Origin: DT-110 sp030148525
Lineage (GTDB): Bacteria; Bacteroidota; Bacteroidia; Chitinophagales; Saprospiraceae
Assembly: GCA_965227445.1 (NCBI GenBank)
Contig: OZ245751.1
Location: 1,550,001-1,614,000 of the forward strand
Direction of reading: 5' to 3'
Length of the DNA stretch: 64,000 nucleotides
How positions within the stretch are numbered: position 1 is the first letter of the stretch; the number at the start of each line of letters is the position of its first letter. The notes under the pieces are model-generated. The model did not search any database, was not told where the DNA came from, and saw nothing but the letters and a program-made list of their open reading frames with translations. Made by a program: the position numbers and the translations under genes. Below are positions 17,730 to 27,067 of the stretch, piece by piece.

Positions 17730-18536
17730 ATGACCAAAGCTGACCTCACCCGCTTCATCGTGGAGCGCCAATCGTATTTATGCATCGGGCTGGACACGGA
17801 TCCACTGCGCATCCCCGAACACCTTCGTTCCGAGCCCGACCCTATCTTTACCTTCAATAAGGCAATTATCGATGCCACCCACGACCTGTGTGTGGCCTAT
17901 AAACCTAATATTGCCTTCTATGAAGCCATGGGCCCCGCTGGCTGGCACGCCCTGGAGAAAACCCTGGAATACATCCCCGATACCCACTTCACTATTGCCG
18001 ATGCCAAGCGGGGTGATATCGGGAATACCTCCCGCATGTACGCCCGTGCTTTCTTCAGCACCATGGATTTTGATGCGGTAACGGTTGCTCCCTACATGGG
18101 CGTTGACTCCGTATCGCCTTTCCTGGAATTCGAAGAAAAATGGGTGATCCTCCTCGGACTCACCTCCAATACCGGCAGCTCCGATTTTCAGTTGATCCGC
18201 GATGCCGACGGTCAGGCGCTGTACCAGCGGGTACTGACCACCGCTCAAACCTGGGGTACCCCCGACAACCTGATGTTCGTGATCGGGGCCACACACCCCG
18301 AACGCATGTCCGAAGTACGCGCCCTGGCTCCCGAATCTTTCTTCCTCGTGCCCGGCGTGGGCGCCCAGGGTGGCGACCTGGAAGCGGTCATCCAACACGG
18401 CCGCACCGACGATGGCGGGGGCTTACTCATAAACTCCTCCCGCGGTATCATCTACGCGGGGAACGGCTGCGACTTCGCGAAGGATGCGCGTAATGCAGCG
18501 TTTGCTTTGCAGCAGCAGATGAGCGGATTTTTTTAA
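17730..18536 (+). CDS. pyrF: orotidine 5'-phosphate decarboxylase (long subfamily)
   Basis: 268 residues, the length of the long OMP decarboxylase subfamily. It catalyses OMP to UMP, the last step of UMP synthesis. Active-site segment FTIADAKRGDIGNTSRMYA contains the Asp-Lys-Asp catalytic array; LCIGLDTDP at the N-terminus and VPGVGAQGGDLEAV near the C-terminus bind the phosphate. ATG lies 3 nt after the NFU stop. Transcript runs into a long AT-rich repeat array. Confidence 0.95.
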   Translation: MTKADLTRFIVERQSYLCIGLDTDPLRIPEHLRSEPDPIFTFNKAIIDATHDLCVAYKPNIAFYEAMGPAGWHALEKTLEYIPDTHFTIADAKRGDIGNTSRMYARAFFSTMDFDAVTVAPYMGVDSVSPFLEFEEKWVILLGLTSNTGSSDFQLIRDADGQALYQRVLTTAQTWGTPDNLMFVIGATHPERMSEVRALAPESFFLVPGVGAQGGDLEAVIQHGRTDDGGGLLINSSRGIIYAGNGCDFAKDARNAAFALQQQMSGFF

Positions 18537-18877
18537 TAATTTTGAATTATTAATTTTTGATTTTTAATTATTCGATTACCATTCTTGAAATTTCTTGGTC
18601 GGGGCTATTCGCCAATAATAATTTTGAATTTTTGATTTTGAATTTTTAATTATTGGGTTGGGATTTCTAAAGTCCGTTGTCTGGGGCTATTCGCCAATAA
18701 TAATTTTGAATTTTTGATTTTGAATTTTTAATTATTGGGTTGGGTTTCCTGACGTGCGTTGGCGTAGGCTACTCGCCATTACCTTTAGCTTTAATCCAAA
18801 ATCCAAAATCCAAAATCCAAAATCTTCAGTTTTCCTAAGTGCTTCATTAAAAATTATGAACTAAAAATTAATAATTA
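18537..18877. repeat. AT-rich composite tandem repeat array, copy 1
   Basis: No gene. About 2-3 units of an 80-100 bp repeat containing GGGGCTATTCGCC, CGGACTTTAG (reverse strand) and an AT block of 7-bp phased A/T runs. It ends at a terminal module with five AATCCAA-type heptamers (18793-18827) followed by TTCAG and an AT tail. Same family as 20611-20946 (same orientation) and 30940-31709 (opposite orientation). Lies between convergent pyrF and the TlpA-like gene. Confidence 0.8.
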
Positions 18878-20551
18878 TCAATTCCCTAAGTACTCTTCAA
18901 AGACATCCAGCTCCGCTCGTCCGATCGAATGAACCACGTCTGGGAAATACTGCCCATCGGCATCGAAGAATAAATGGCTGGGAAAACCCCGCAAATTGAA
19001 TTTTTTCATAATCTCGGTGGATTGTGCATCGGTCAAATAAATGTGGCGGGTGGGTAAGTCGAACTGGGCCACGCGGCTTTGCCAGTTGTCTTTGCTGGAA
19101 CCTTCGGTAGTGCATATATAGACGACTTCCACGCCCATCTCCCGCAGCTTCTCAATGTTCGGTCTGCTTTCCTTCATGTCTGCGATACAGGGACCACACC
19201 AAGTGGCCCATAGGTCGATCAGCATGGGTTTGTTGCCAATGTCTTTGCGCAGGGATGCCAGCAGGTCGTCGAGCGATTGATCCGCCGCCTGGATCAGGCG
19301 GGCGCCGTTATCCATGGTGCCGAGTTCCTCGCCGAGTGGCCCTTCTTTGGCCGTGATCTTGATGGAGGCGAGATTTTCTTCGATCTTTTTCAGTTTGTCT
19401 TTATTGACTGACCATTGTTGTTCCATGATCGCCGCCAACCAGTCGTTCTCAATGTCGGGAAGGACCAATTGAGTATATACATCCCGTTTCCAGACTACAT
19501 CACCTCCGGCCATGAGTCGCATCAAATCTCTGACCTCCGAATTACTGACGGCTTGCAGATTTTGGCGAAAGTGGTTCACCTGAGCGACGAATAGCAAAGA
19601 GTCCACATCATCAAGGACTTGCTTCCGCAGATCCTGGTAGGCTTTCTGGTCTGTTGTTTTTTCCGCTTGTTGTTGTCGATGCATGGTGAGGAGGTCGCGA
19701 ATTGGCTGCTTTCGGTCGGATGAAAGCTCCGCTGATTCCAAGATGTCTGCCAATGCCGCAAAGCGCTCTTTATCTGTCCAACCGAAATACCCGCCGATCT
19801 GATAATTCACGAAATTCAGAATGCCCTCATTGGTAAATAACTCAGGAGCGTGTGCCTGAACTTGCTCTTGCAGGAATTCAGGAATGTCCTGGCCACGATA
19901 GATGGGAAACATCCATCCCAGCCGGTCCGACTGCCAGTTATTGTACAACAACTTCCCGTATTGGCTGGGATAATCCTGAAGGAAGGAGTCGATAACTAAT
20001 TTCTTATGATCAAAAAGCTCGTTCTCGAGCCGTTGCCATTTTTCGGTGGCCGATGCCTCCCGGTCCCGCAGGATCGATAAGAGCGGATTTCCTTTGCGAC
20101 GAGCTATTTCGTAGGAAGTATACTGGTTCATGTAGGCAGTGAGGGCTCCATCGGGACCGTCATAGGTTACGTGCGGTGAGTTAAAGGCTACTCCGTCCTT
20201 TTTTTTCAGGGAATCCAGATTGGCTTGAACGTGCAGGCCCTGGTCAGCGATCAGTTGTCCGTAATAGTAATCCCCCAGATGCATCCAGATTTGTGTCCGG
20301 CGGATTGGGTAATCCAGCGTTAAAGCAAAGCTTCCGTCGGGATTGGGGCGGGTCGTCTTTTCGACCTGTCCTTCGGGCGACGGGGTGACTACCGCGTATT
20401 TGATAACCATCGCGGAGTCCAGGGCATGATCGTAACCAATCAGAGTCCCGGTGATTTCTGGAATGGCTTCCGCTTTAAAGGAAAAGGCATCTTGAGCGAT
20501 CAGGCTTTCGCCAAAAAAGAGCAGGCAAATAAACAGTGTAATTGAGCGCAT
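18878..20551 (-). CDS. TlpA-like thioredoxin-family lipoprotein/periplasmic protein
   Basis: 557 residues with signal peptide (MRSITLFICLLFFGESLIAQ). Residues about 20-420 form a large N-terminal region of the DUF4369/DUF5106 kind (beta-rich start, then helical). The C-terminal 140 residues are a TlpA/ResA thioredoxin fold: MLIDLWATWCGPCIADMKES with the redox pair C452 and C455, and the cis-Pro region RGFPSHLFFDADGQ. A periplasmic thiol-disulfide reductase role is expected. The gene is flanked on both sides by copies of the same long repeat array. Confidence 0.9.
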   Translation of the reverse strand: MRSITLFICLLFFGESLIAQDAFSFKAEAIPEITGTLIGYDHALDSAMVIKYAVVTPSPEGQVEKTTRPNPDGSFALTLDYPIRRTQIWMHLGDYYYGQLIADQGLHVQANLDSLKKKDGVAFNSPHVTYDGPDGALTAYMNQYTSYEIARRKGNPLLSILRDREASATEKWQRLENELFDHKKLVIDSFLQDYPSQYGKLLYNNWQSDRLGWMFPIYRGQDIPEFLQEQVQAHAPELFTNEGILNFVNYQIGGYFGWTDKERFAALADILESAELSSDRKQPIRDLLTMHRQQQAEKTTDQKAYQDLRKQVLDDVDSLLFVAQVNHFRQNLQAVSNSEVRDLMRLMAGGDVVWKRDVYTQLVLPDIENDWLAAIMEQQWSVNKDKLKKIEENLASIKITAKEGPLGEELGTMDNGARLIQAADQSLDDLLASLRKDIGNKPMLIDLWATWCGPCIADMKESRPNIEKLREMGVEVVYICTTEGSSKDNWQSRVAQFDLPTRHIYLTDAQSTEIMKKFNLRGFPSHLFFDADGQYFPDVVHSIGRAELDVFEEYLGN

Positions 20552-20610
20552 AGTGGGTTTTGATGTTTTCGACTACTTATCTGATGCGGATCAATCAAAA
20601 AAGGTTGGGC

Positions 20611-20946
20611 CAAAGTAATTTTGAATTATGAATTTTTGATTTTTAATTATTCGATTAGGATTTCTGAGGCGCGTTGGCGAAGGCTACTCGCCAATAATAA
20701 TTTTGAATTTTTGATTTTTAATTTTTAATTATTCGGCTGGGATTTCTAAAGTCCGTTGTCTGGGGCTATTCGCCATTCGCAATTTTGAATTTTTGATTTT
20801 TAATTTTTAATTATTCGGCTGGGATTTCTAAAGTCCGTTGTCTGGGGCTACTCGCCATTACCTTTAGGTTAAATCCAAAATCCAAAATCCAAAATCTTCA
20901 GTGCTTTTGTGCCCGAGTGGTCCAATTAAAAATTAAACACTAAAAA
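20611..20946. repeat. AT-rich composite tandem repeat array, copy 2
   Basis: No gene. About three units with GGGCTATTCGCC and AAAGTCCGTTGTCTGGGGC, separated by phased A/T runs, and the same terminal module at its right end (AATCCAA heptamers, TTCAGTGC, then GTGCCCGAGTGGTCC and an AT tail). With copy 1 it brackets the TlpA-like gene in direct orientation, so recombination between them could delete that gene. Confidence 0.8.
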
Positions 20947-21783
20947 TTAAAAACTACCCAACAACCCGATCAACCGATCCCACGCCTGATCGTGGGCTTC
21001 TTTATTTGGACCTTCTTCCTCAGTGTGTCCGCGACGCATGAAGGCGTGTCCGGCCCCTTCGTAGATCTCGTACTCGTAGGTGTGACCGTATTCGGTCATG
21101 GCCGTCTCGGTGGCCTCAATGGTAGAGTTCACCCGGTTGTCGTCTCCACCGTAGAAACCGTAGACCGGGCAATTGATGGATTCCAGTTCCGATTTATCCT
21201 CGGGAGCGGTGCCGTAGAAAACCATGGCGCGCTCCAGGTTGGGGTTATTGGTGGCATAGCGGAACGACTGGGTGCCACCCCAGCAGAAACCGGCGACCGA
21301 CACCTTGCCCGTCGAAGCTGACAGGTCTTTGATGTAATCGTAGGCCGTATTCAGGTCGGCCGTGACCTGATCGGCATCCAGGGCGTAAATGGCTTCGCGG
21401 GCTACATCGGAGTTGGGGAAATCGGTGGTGCGTTCGTACCCCTCGACGGTGTTGGAGATGAGGTCGGGAGCGATGACCAGGTAGCCGCGACCGGCGAGCT
21501 CATCGGCAAAGGTGCGGGCCCAGTCGTTGAGGCCGCGATTCTCGTGGATGACGATCACGGCATCGGTCGCCTCCGATGATTCCGGATAGACCACAAAGGC
21601 TTTGTAGGTGCCCTCTTCGCGGGGCAGATTCACCCACTCGTGGTGGCGGGGTGATTCGGAGAGAGCCGTTTGCTCTGCCGAGGTTGTTTCTTCGGTGTTG
21701 TCGGTCTGCTCACCTTCCGAATTGGATTGGCAGGCGATGAGAAACAGGCTTAAAAATACGATCAGAACGAATGGAAAACGCAT
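20947..21783 (-). CDS. dienelactone hydrolase family lipoprotein
   Basis: 278 residues. Lipoprotein signal ending LFLIAC (C18), then an acidic/Ser-Thr linker, so probably anchored to a membrane from outside the cytoplasm. The alpha/beta hydrolase core has the DLH nucleophile motif GFCWGGTQS (Cys), Asp in GGDDNRVNS and His in EGAGHAFMRRGH. Enzymes of the family hydrolyse dienelactones or other esters; the substrate here is unknown. A GGTANNN heptamer array starts 10 nt upstream of the start codon. Confidence 0.9.
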   Translation of the reverse strand: MRFPFVLIVFLSLFLIACQSNSEGEQTDNTEETTSAEQTALSESPRHHEWVNLPREEGTYKAFVVYPESSEATDAVIVIHENRGLNDWARTFADELAGRGYLVIAPDLISNTVEGYERTTDFPNSDVAREAIYALDADQVTADLNTAYDYIKDLSASTGKVSVAGFCWGGTQSFRYATNNPNLERAMVFYGTAPEDKSELESINCPVYGFYGGDDNRVNSTIEATETAMTEYGHTYEYEIYEGAGHAFMRRGHTEEEGPNKEAHDQAWDRLIGLLGSF

Positions 21784-21792
21784 AGTTGAGTT

Positions 21793-21954
21793 GGTATTTG
21801 GTAATTAGTAGTTGGTATTAGGTATTTGGTATGGGGTATAAGGTAGTAAGACTTGCTCTAAATCCATATACCCTCTACCTACTACCTTGTACGGGAGGTT
21901 GGGACTAGAAAATCAAGGTTTTACGGTATAGGCTAGCCCCAACCTCCCATTCAA
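21793..21954. repeat. GGTANNN heptamer array with inverted arm and second hairpin
   Basis: Eight consecutive 7-bp units, seven beginning GGTA, occupy 21793-21848. The loop ACTTGCTCTAAATCC follows, then an arm with TACC every 7 bp (21869-21892). A second inverted repeat, GGGAGGTTGGG at about 21893 and CCCCAACCTCCC at about 21939, completes the element. The same order is seen at 11411-11530. It occupies the whole gap between the hydrolase start and the LysR stop. Confidence 0.8.
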
Positions 21955-22848
21955 TTACAACAACTGCGCATCAAAACTCTCCACAATCCGGTCGCGCAGG
22001 AACTGAGCGACTTTGGCTTGTATTTCCGAGGTGAAGAGGGATATCTGCGTGGCCGACAGGGTAGGGAGGCCCTCTTCCACGATCACACAATCCTCTGGAA
22101 CCAGGCTCTTGGGCAGGGCGGCCAGGCCAATGCCCGCCCGGATGGCAAACAACTTGCTGTTATAGCTTTCACTCACATAGGTCAGGTCAGCGGCCAGGCG
22201 ATCGGCGGCCAGTTTGTGCAGGACCTGTCGCCGGTACACGCAGGGTTCGGGCGATACGATCACCGGGATGCGCTCCGATTGCTGCCAGCGCGCACATTCC
22301 TCCGGGTCGCGACCCACCCAGACCAGGGGATCGTACCAAGTCTTGAAAATACGGTGATGGTAGGCCACATTGAGCTGTTCGTGCTTCAGGATGACCAGCT
22401 CGTATTCATTGGCCTGGTAGTTCTTGTACAAGCGCTCAGTCAGATCACACTCCACCGCGAGCTGTATGCGCGGGAATTGTTCCCGGAATCGGGCCAGAAT
22501 GGGTAGTAAGTAGTGGGTGGCCAAATCCTCCGGAATACCCAGCCGAACCCGTCCGGATATCTCATCGCTGAATAATTCTTCCCGTAATTTTTGCTCTACA
22601 CGGAGGATCTGCCAGCCGTATTGGTACACTTTTTTACCGGCATCCGTCATGGAAATGGAGCGACCACTTTTATTCAGGAGAGGCTGGCCAACCATCTGTT
22701 CCAGCTTTTTGATCTGCTGGCTGATGGCCGATTGTGTTCGGTGTAACTCGTTGGCAGCCAAGCTAAAACCCTGTTGGTCGACGACCGTGATAAAGGTCCG
22801 TAACAGCGGCAGATCGAGGTAAAGGGCATCGGGGTCGAAGGTGCTCAT
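21955..22848 (-). CDS. LysR-type transcriptional regulator, probable regulator of dabBA
   Basis: 297 residues, standard for LysR proteins. N-terminal winged helix-turn-helix (LPLLRTFITVVDQQGFSLAA, ELHRTQSAISQQIKKLEQMV) and a C-terminal co-inducer domain (about 95-297). Transcribed divergently from dabB with 129 bp between start codons. That gap contains a 15-bp perfect palindrome of the T-N11-A kind. LysR genes next to dab operons are known in other bacteria, so control of inorganic-carbon uptake is a reasonable inference. The ligand is unknown. Confidence 0.92.
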   Translation of the reverse strand: MSTFDPDALYLDLPLLRTFITVVDQQGFSLAANELHRTQSAISQQIKKLEQMVGQPLLNKSGRSISMTDAGKKVYQYGWQILRVEQKLREELFSDEISGRVRLGIPEDLATHYLLPILARFREQFPRIQLAVECDLTERLYKNYQANEYELVILKHEQLNVAYHHRIFKTWYDPLVWVGRDPEECARWQQSERIPVIVSPEPCVYRRQVLHKLAADRLAADLTYVSESYNSKLFAIRAGIGLAALPKSLVPEDCVIVEEGLPTLSATQISLFTSEIQAKVAQFLRDRIVESFDAQLL

Positions 22849-22881
22849 AGTTATTGGTTCTTGTTTTGCCTATTCTGTAAA

Positions 22882-22896
22882 ATTAGAAATTCTAAT
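22882..22896. promoter_or_regulatory. candidate LysR operator
   Basis: Perfect palindrome ATTAGAAATTCTAAT with the T-N11-A layout of LysR recognition sites, located in the divergent LysR-dabB promoter region. Its centre is about 67 bp upstream of the transcription start implied by the TACCTTGC box, close to the usual -65 position. Confidence 0.6.
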
Positions 22897-22921
22897 AATT
22901 GGAATCAAGTTTTTTAATTTC

Positions 22922-22949
22922 TTTAATAGTTCTGGTCCCCTTACCTTGC
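22922..22949 (+). promoter_or_regulatory. probable dabB promoter
   Basis: TACCTTGC at 22942-22949 resembles the Bacteroidota TAnnTTTG box with a mismatch; TTTA at 22922 lies at the expected upstream distance. The ATG follows 28 nt later. A weak match would fit a regulator-dependent promoter. Confidence 0.35.
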
Positions 22950-22977
22950 AGTCCCAACAAAACAAATCAGAAGAAAT

Positions 22978-24453
22978 ATGCTTTACTTGATCTTGTTTGG
23001 CTGTTTGGCTTCGGGCCTGTTAGGGTTATCCCTTTTCGGTCTTCGCGCCCTCAAGGCGGCCCTGGTATTAACCGGTGTCGCTTTTTTTCTGTCCCTAATT
23101 GGCGGGATTTGGTTTCCGGAGGAGGCATTGATCATGGGGATACGCCCCAATCCAACCACCTGGTTACTGGGGTCGGTGATTAGCTTCATTAGTTTGATCG
23201 TACAATCATACGCCCGCCGCCATCTGGCGGGTAATCGCCGGGAAATCTTTTTCTGGCAGGTAATACTCGGACTTACCATGAGTCTGCTGTTGTTTGCTGC
23301 CAGCGATCATATGTTGCTTACGGTAACGGGGCTGTTGCTCAGTAATGGATTGTTGATCCGTCTCCTTGCATTGAACCCACAGTGGAGCGCCGCCCGGGCC
23401 AGTGCTCGTCAGGCCTCTTATCACCTGGGAGCGGCAACCATTTTACTCCTCATCGTTGCCCTGACCGTCTACGGGCAGTCGGGCCAGTGGTACTGGTCGA
23501 ACCTTGCGCTTTCGGATACCCCGGTTTGGCTGACGCGTATCCTGGTGATCGCAATGCTGCTGGCGAGCTGCCTGCAATCCGCTATATTCCCCTTTCACCG
23601 CTGGCTGATCGGATCGGCTAACGCACCCACCCCCGTCTCTGCCTTCATGCACGCCGGTCTGGTAAACGGTGGAGCGCTCATTCTTTTCAAAGGCCATGCG
23701 TTGCTGCTGACTCAGGAGTGGAGCTTCACCTGGCTCATTCTTTTGGGGGGACTCACCGCGCTGGTCGGTACTACCTGGATGCTGGTACAATCGGATGTAA
23801 AGCGCACCCTGACTTGTTCCACCATGGGGCAAATGGGCTTTATGATCATGCAGTGTGGGTTGGGTCTTTTCCCGGCAGCTATCGCTCACATGATCTGGCA
23901 TGGCTTCTTCAAAGCATCTCTATTTCTCAGTGCCGGCTCCACCGTCAAAGCGGCTCGTAACCGCAGCTTATCCCTCAAAGGCCCTAAAGCCCTGCCCGTT
24001 TTCGCGTTCGGGCTCATCCTTGGTACGCTGGGAGCAGGCATTTTCTGGCTGCTCACCGGCGCTCCGATGCCGATCTACTCCACCTATAACTTGCTTCTGG
24101 TATTTTGCGGTATCACCTGCGCCCACGCGGTGATGACCATTCTCCACACCAACCCCACGGTCGGCCGGGCAGTACTGGCCGGAGCTTTGGGGCTGGCCGG
24201 TGCTGCCGTGTACGGCCTTGCCGTAGGGTGGGTAGAACACCATATACCAATGGATCTCGGACGTCCTCTGGCGGGCTGGCACCTGGCTTTACTGGGCTTG
24301 TTTGTGCTGGGCTGGTTGCTGATGCTGTTCCGCTCTTACCTGCCTTCCAATGCCGGACGCAGTTGGCTGACGCCCTTGTACGTGCGGGCCCTGGGAGCCA
24401 GCCGTCCGGCCAGCACCACCTGGACTACCCAGCGCACTCAGTTCCCTTCCTAA
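22978..24453 (+). CDS. dabB: DabB, proton-conducting membrane subunit of the DAB inorganic carbon transporter
   Basis: 491 residues, about 13 hydrophobic helices, of the NuoL/MrpA proton-antiporter family (PF00361). Core segments include FPFHRWLIGSANAPTPVSAFMHAGLVNGG and KRTLTCSTMGQMGFMIMQCG. Directly followed (26 nt) by dabA, the pairing that separates DabB from true complex I NuoL. DabB is thought to use the proton gradient to drive CO2 hydration by DabA, accumulating bicarbonate in the cytosol. AGAAGAAAT precedes the start codon at 22978. Confidence 0.9.
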   Translation: MLYLILFGCLASGLLGLSLFGLRALKAALVLTGVAFFLSLIGGIWFPEEALIMGIRPNPTTWLLGSVISFISLIVQSYARRHLAGNRREIFFWQVILGLTMSLLLFAASDHMLLTVTGLLLSNGLLIRLLALNPQWSAARASARQASYHLGAATILLLIVALTVYGQSGQWYWSNLALSDTPVWLTRILVIAMLLASCLQSAIFPFHRWLIGSANAPTPVSAFMHAGLVNGGALILFKGHALLLTQEWSFTWLILLGGLTALVGTTWMLVQSDVKRTLTCSTMGQMGFMIMQCGLGLFPAAIAHMIWHGFFKASLFLSAGSTVKAARNRSLSLKGPKALPVFAFGLILGTLGAGIFWLLTGAPMPIYSTYNLLLVFCGITCAHAVMTILHTNPTVGRAVLAGALGLAGAAVYGLAVGWVEHHIPMDLGRPLAGWHLALLGLFVLGWLLMLFRSYLPSNAGRSWLTPLYVRALGASRPASTTWTTQRTQFPS

Positions 24454-24479
24454 TTCCATTCAACAAAAAAACGAATACC

Positions 24480-27038
24480 ATGACACGCAAACATACTACC
24501 CAGGCTGATACGAATCCCTGGATCGAATTTAAGGCCAGCTTTTCACTATCCGAGCTCATGTCGCTAATCGCTCCGGTCTGGCCCCTGTCGGGTGCCGTAG
24601 CCTGCAACCCCCTGCAGGGCTTGGAAGACTATTCTTTTGCGGAAGCTACCCAGATGGGGCAACGCCTGCTCGGTGCCCGCACGCTCCCCGCTATGTGGCA
24701 CCTGAGATCCTCCGGCGATCTGTCCGATGATCAGGTTCGGAATACCATTCGGGAAATGGCCGGCGATTTGCCGCAGGCTGACACGGAGGTGGACTGGGAA
24801 GACCTGTTGTACCGTATGTACCAGACCTTTGATGAGCGCAAGGACATACCCGCGCAATCGTCTGGCTTTTTAGCGGAGGCAGTAGCCAGCTGGGGGCAGG
24901 AATTACCCTGGACCCACCGCCTGGATGCCGTCAATGAGCAGGTGATCCAGTGGCTGGGCGCCTTCCTCGACGAAGGGCAGGCTGCCTGGGGTATGCCTCT
25001 GCGCAGGGAAGGATTCTACGCAGCCCTGCGTGCACTCCTGCGCCACGATAAGCTCGGTCGCAAGCATAAATCCTGGCTGGCCGGCCTTTCGGATGATCCG
25101 GAAAAGGCTCTGTACCAGATCCTGAAAGATATTCCGGTCGACCAAGACCAGTACGGACGCTACCTGCGCGATCAGCTGCTGGCCCTGCCGGGCTGGGCGG
25201 GCTTCATCAAGTGGCGCAGTGAGCAAGCTGATTACGAGCCCCAGCAAAAGTATCCGATCGATCTGACCGAATACCTGACGGTGCGCGTGCTTATCGATCA
25301 TCTTTTGCCGAAAGGCGCTACCAAAAAAGCAGGCCCGAACCGTTCGGTACAACAGTTACACCAATGGCTGACTGGTTACCTGCAGCCGACATCTGATGTA
25401 GCGGCCAACCAATGGGGAACGCTTCTGTGGAATGTACAGTTTGCCCAGTCTGCTCTGAGTCTGCAACTACTGGAGGCTTGGGAATCAGGCTTCCGCCAAA
25501 AGCTGACGCTGGATCTGGAGGCTTCCGCCAAAAAGGAGACCGGGGTCAGCCGGCCCGATGCTCAGATGGCCTTCTGCATTGATGTGCGGTCGGAGCCTTT
25601 TCGCCAGCAATTGGAACGAACCGGTAACTACGAAACCCTGGGCTTTGCCGGGTTCTTTGGCCTGCCCATCGCCTACAAAACGGCTCTCGGGGAACGGATC
25701 AAATCCCTGCCGGTTCTGCTGCAACCGGCCCACGAACTGGAGACTACCACTACCCCGGCCTGTAGCCACCAACTGGATTCCTATAAACGCGGTCGTACTC
25801 TGCTCAACGAGCTCAAAGCCGCCTACAAATCACTGAAATACAACCTGGCCACGCCCTTTGCGGCGGTGGAAGCCCTTGGTTTACCTGCAGCCCTCATCAC
25901 TATCGGCCGCAGCCTGATTCCCCGCCAGCTTACCAAATGGCGTACCGGCGGCCGCAAATGGTTCTATCCCAACATCGACCTGGTGCCCGACATCCAACAG
26001 CAGCATGACCTGGGCATTCCGATGAAAAATCAGATAGCTTACGCGGGCAACGCTCTGCGGATGATGGGACTCACCACGAACTTTGCGCCACTGGTCGTCT
26101 TTTGCGGGCACGGCAGCCAGACCGAGAACAACCCCTACGCAGCCGCTCTCGACTGCGGGGCCTGCGGCGGACGCCACGGCGGACCCAATGCCGCTGCCCT
26201 GGCCCGGATTCTCAACCAGCGCACGGTGCGCCATGAGTTGCGGGAAGAAGGGATCGACATTCCGGAGGATACCCTCTTCATCGGAGGCCAGCACAATACC
26301 ACCACCGATGCGGTGAGCCTGCTCGACCTATCCGAATTAGATGCCGAAAAAGAAGCGCAAATTGCGCAACTCCGTAAGGACCTCGAGCTGGCACAGCGGG
26401 GGAACCTCGACTACCGGGCGCCCCAGTTCGGCGCTAAGGCCGGTGATGACCTGCTGCGGCGCAGCGCCGACTGGTCAGAGGTACGTCCCGAATGGGGGCT
26501 GGCTGGTAACGCCGGCTTCATCGCGGCACCGCGCCATCTGACCGCCAACCTGGACCTCAAAGGACGTTGTTTCCTGCATTCCTACGATTGGGAACAGGAT
26601 ACGGAGAACACTTCTCTGGAAACCATCCTGACGGCACCCCTGGTGGTCGCCCAGTGGATCAATAACCAGTACTACTTCTCCACGGTGGATCCGGTGGCCT
26701 TCGGAAGCGGCAACAAAATTACCCATAACGTGGTCGGCAAGGTGGGCGTCATGCAGGGGAACGGAAGTGACCTGATGCACGGCCTGCCCATGCAGTCGGT
26801 GCAGCGCAGTGATAAAGAGCTTTACCACCAGCCGCTGCGCCTGACAGCCTTTGTGTACACCCCCCGCGAACGGGTAGAAGCTCTGGTCGAAAAACACGAA
26901 GTCTTACAAAAGCTGCTCTACAACGAATGGATCTTCCTGCAGGTACAGGATCCCACGCGTCAGGAATCCTACCTGTTGCGTGCTGATGGCACCTGGGAGA
27001 CCGTCACCAGCAAGAGCGAAGAAGCCGTGCTGGCTTAG
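24480..27038 (+). CDS. dabA: DabA, zinc-dependent CO2-hydrating subunit (DUF2309/UPF0753)
   Basis: 852 residues. Beta-carbonic-anhydrase-like metal site visible: C366 and D368 in FCIDVRSEPFRQQLE, H544 in VFCGHGSQTENN and C559 in LDCGACGGRHGGPN. The spacing agrees with the characterised Halothiobacillus DabA (ligands C351, D353, H524, C539). The C-terminus has the family blocks NKITHNVVGKVGVMQGNGSDL and GLPMQSV. It forms a complex with DabB at the inner membrane and traps CO2 as bicarbonate. The frame stays open upstream into dabB; I use the ATG at 24480 (MTRKHTTQ), which matches family length. Ends at a strong terminator. Confidence 0.93.
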   Translation: MTRKHTTQADTNPWIEFKASFSLSELMSLIAPVWPLSGAVACNPLQGLEDYSFAEATQMGQRLLGARTLPAMWHLRSSGDLSDDQVRNTIREMAGDLPQADTEVDWEDLLYRMYQTFDERKDIPAQSSGFLAEAVASWGQELPWTHRLDAVNEQVIQWLGAFLDEGQAAWGMPLRREGFYAALRALLRHDKLGRKHKSWLAGLSDDPEKALYQILKDIPVDQDQYGRYLRDQLLALPGWAGFIKWRSEQADYEPQQKYPIDLTEYLTVRVLIDHLLPKGATKKAGPNRSVQQLHQWLTGYLQPTSDVAANQWGTLLWNVQFAQSALSLQLLEAWESGFRQKLTLDLEASAKKETGVSRPDAQMAFCIDVRSEPFRQQLERTGNYETLGFAGFFGLPIAYKTALGERIKSLPVLLQPAHELETTTTPACSHQLDSYKRGRTLLNELKAAYKSLKYNLATPFAAVEALGLPAALITIGRSLIPRQLTKWRTGGRKWFYPNIDLVPDIQQQHDLGIPMKNQIAYAGNALRMMGLTTNFAPLVVFCGHGSQTENNPYAAALDCGACGGRHGGPNAAALARILNQRTVRHELREEGIDIPEDTLFIGGQHNTTTDAVSLLDLSELDAEKEAQIAQLRKDLELAQRGNLDYRAPQFGAKAGDDLLRRSADWSEVRPEWGLAGNAGFIAAPRHLTANLDLKGRCFLHSYDWEQDTENTSLETILTAPLVVAQWINNQYYFSTVDPVAFGSGNKITHNVVGKVGVMQGNGSDLMHGLPMQSVQRSDKELYHQPLRLTAFVYTPRERVEALVEKHEVLQKLLYNEWIFLQVQDPTRQESYLLRADGTWETVTSKSEEAVLA

Positions 27039-27067
27039 GCAAGCACGCATCTGATGGATAGATTTGC

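Noticed and set aside
18878..20551. TlpA-like gene as cargo of a composite transposon made by the flanking arrays
   Set aside because: The arrays carry no transposase, no inverted ends and no target duplication; simple repeat flanking is all that can be supported.
22978..24453. Complex I subunit NuoL
   Set aside because: No other nuo genes are present and the gene is paired with DUF2309/DabA, which defines DabB.
24105..24479. Longer N-terminus of DabA starting at 24105
   Set aside because: The extension overlaps dabB in another frame, is arginine/glycine-rich shadow sequence, and the ATG at 24480 gives the normal family start and length.
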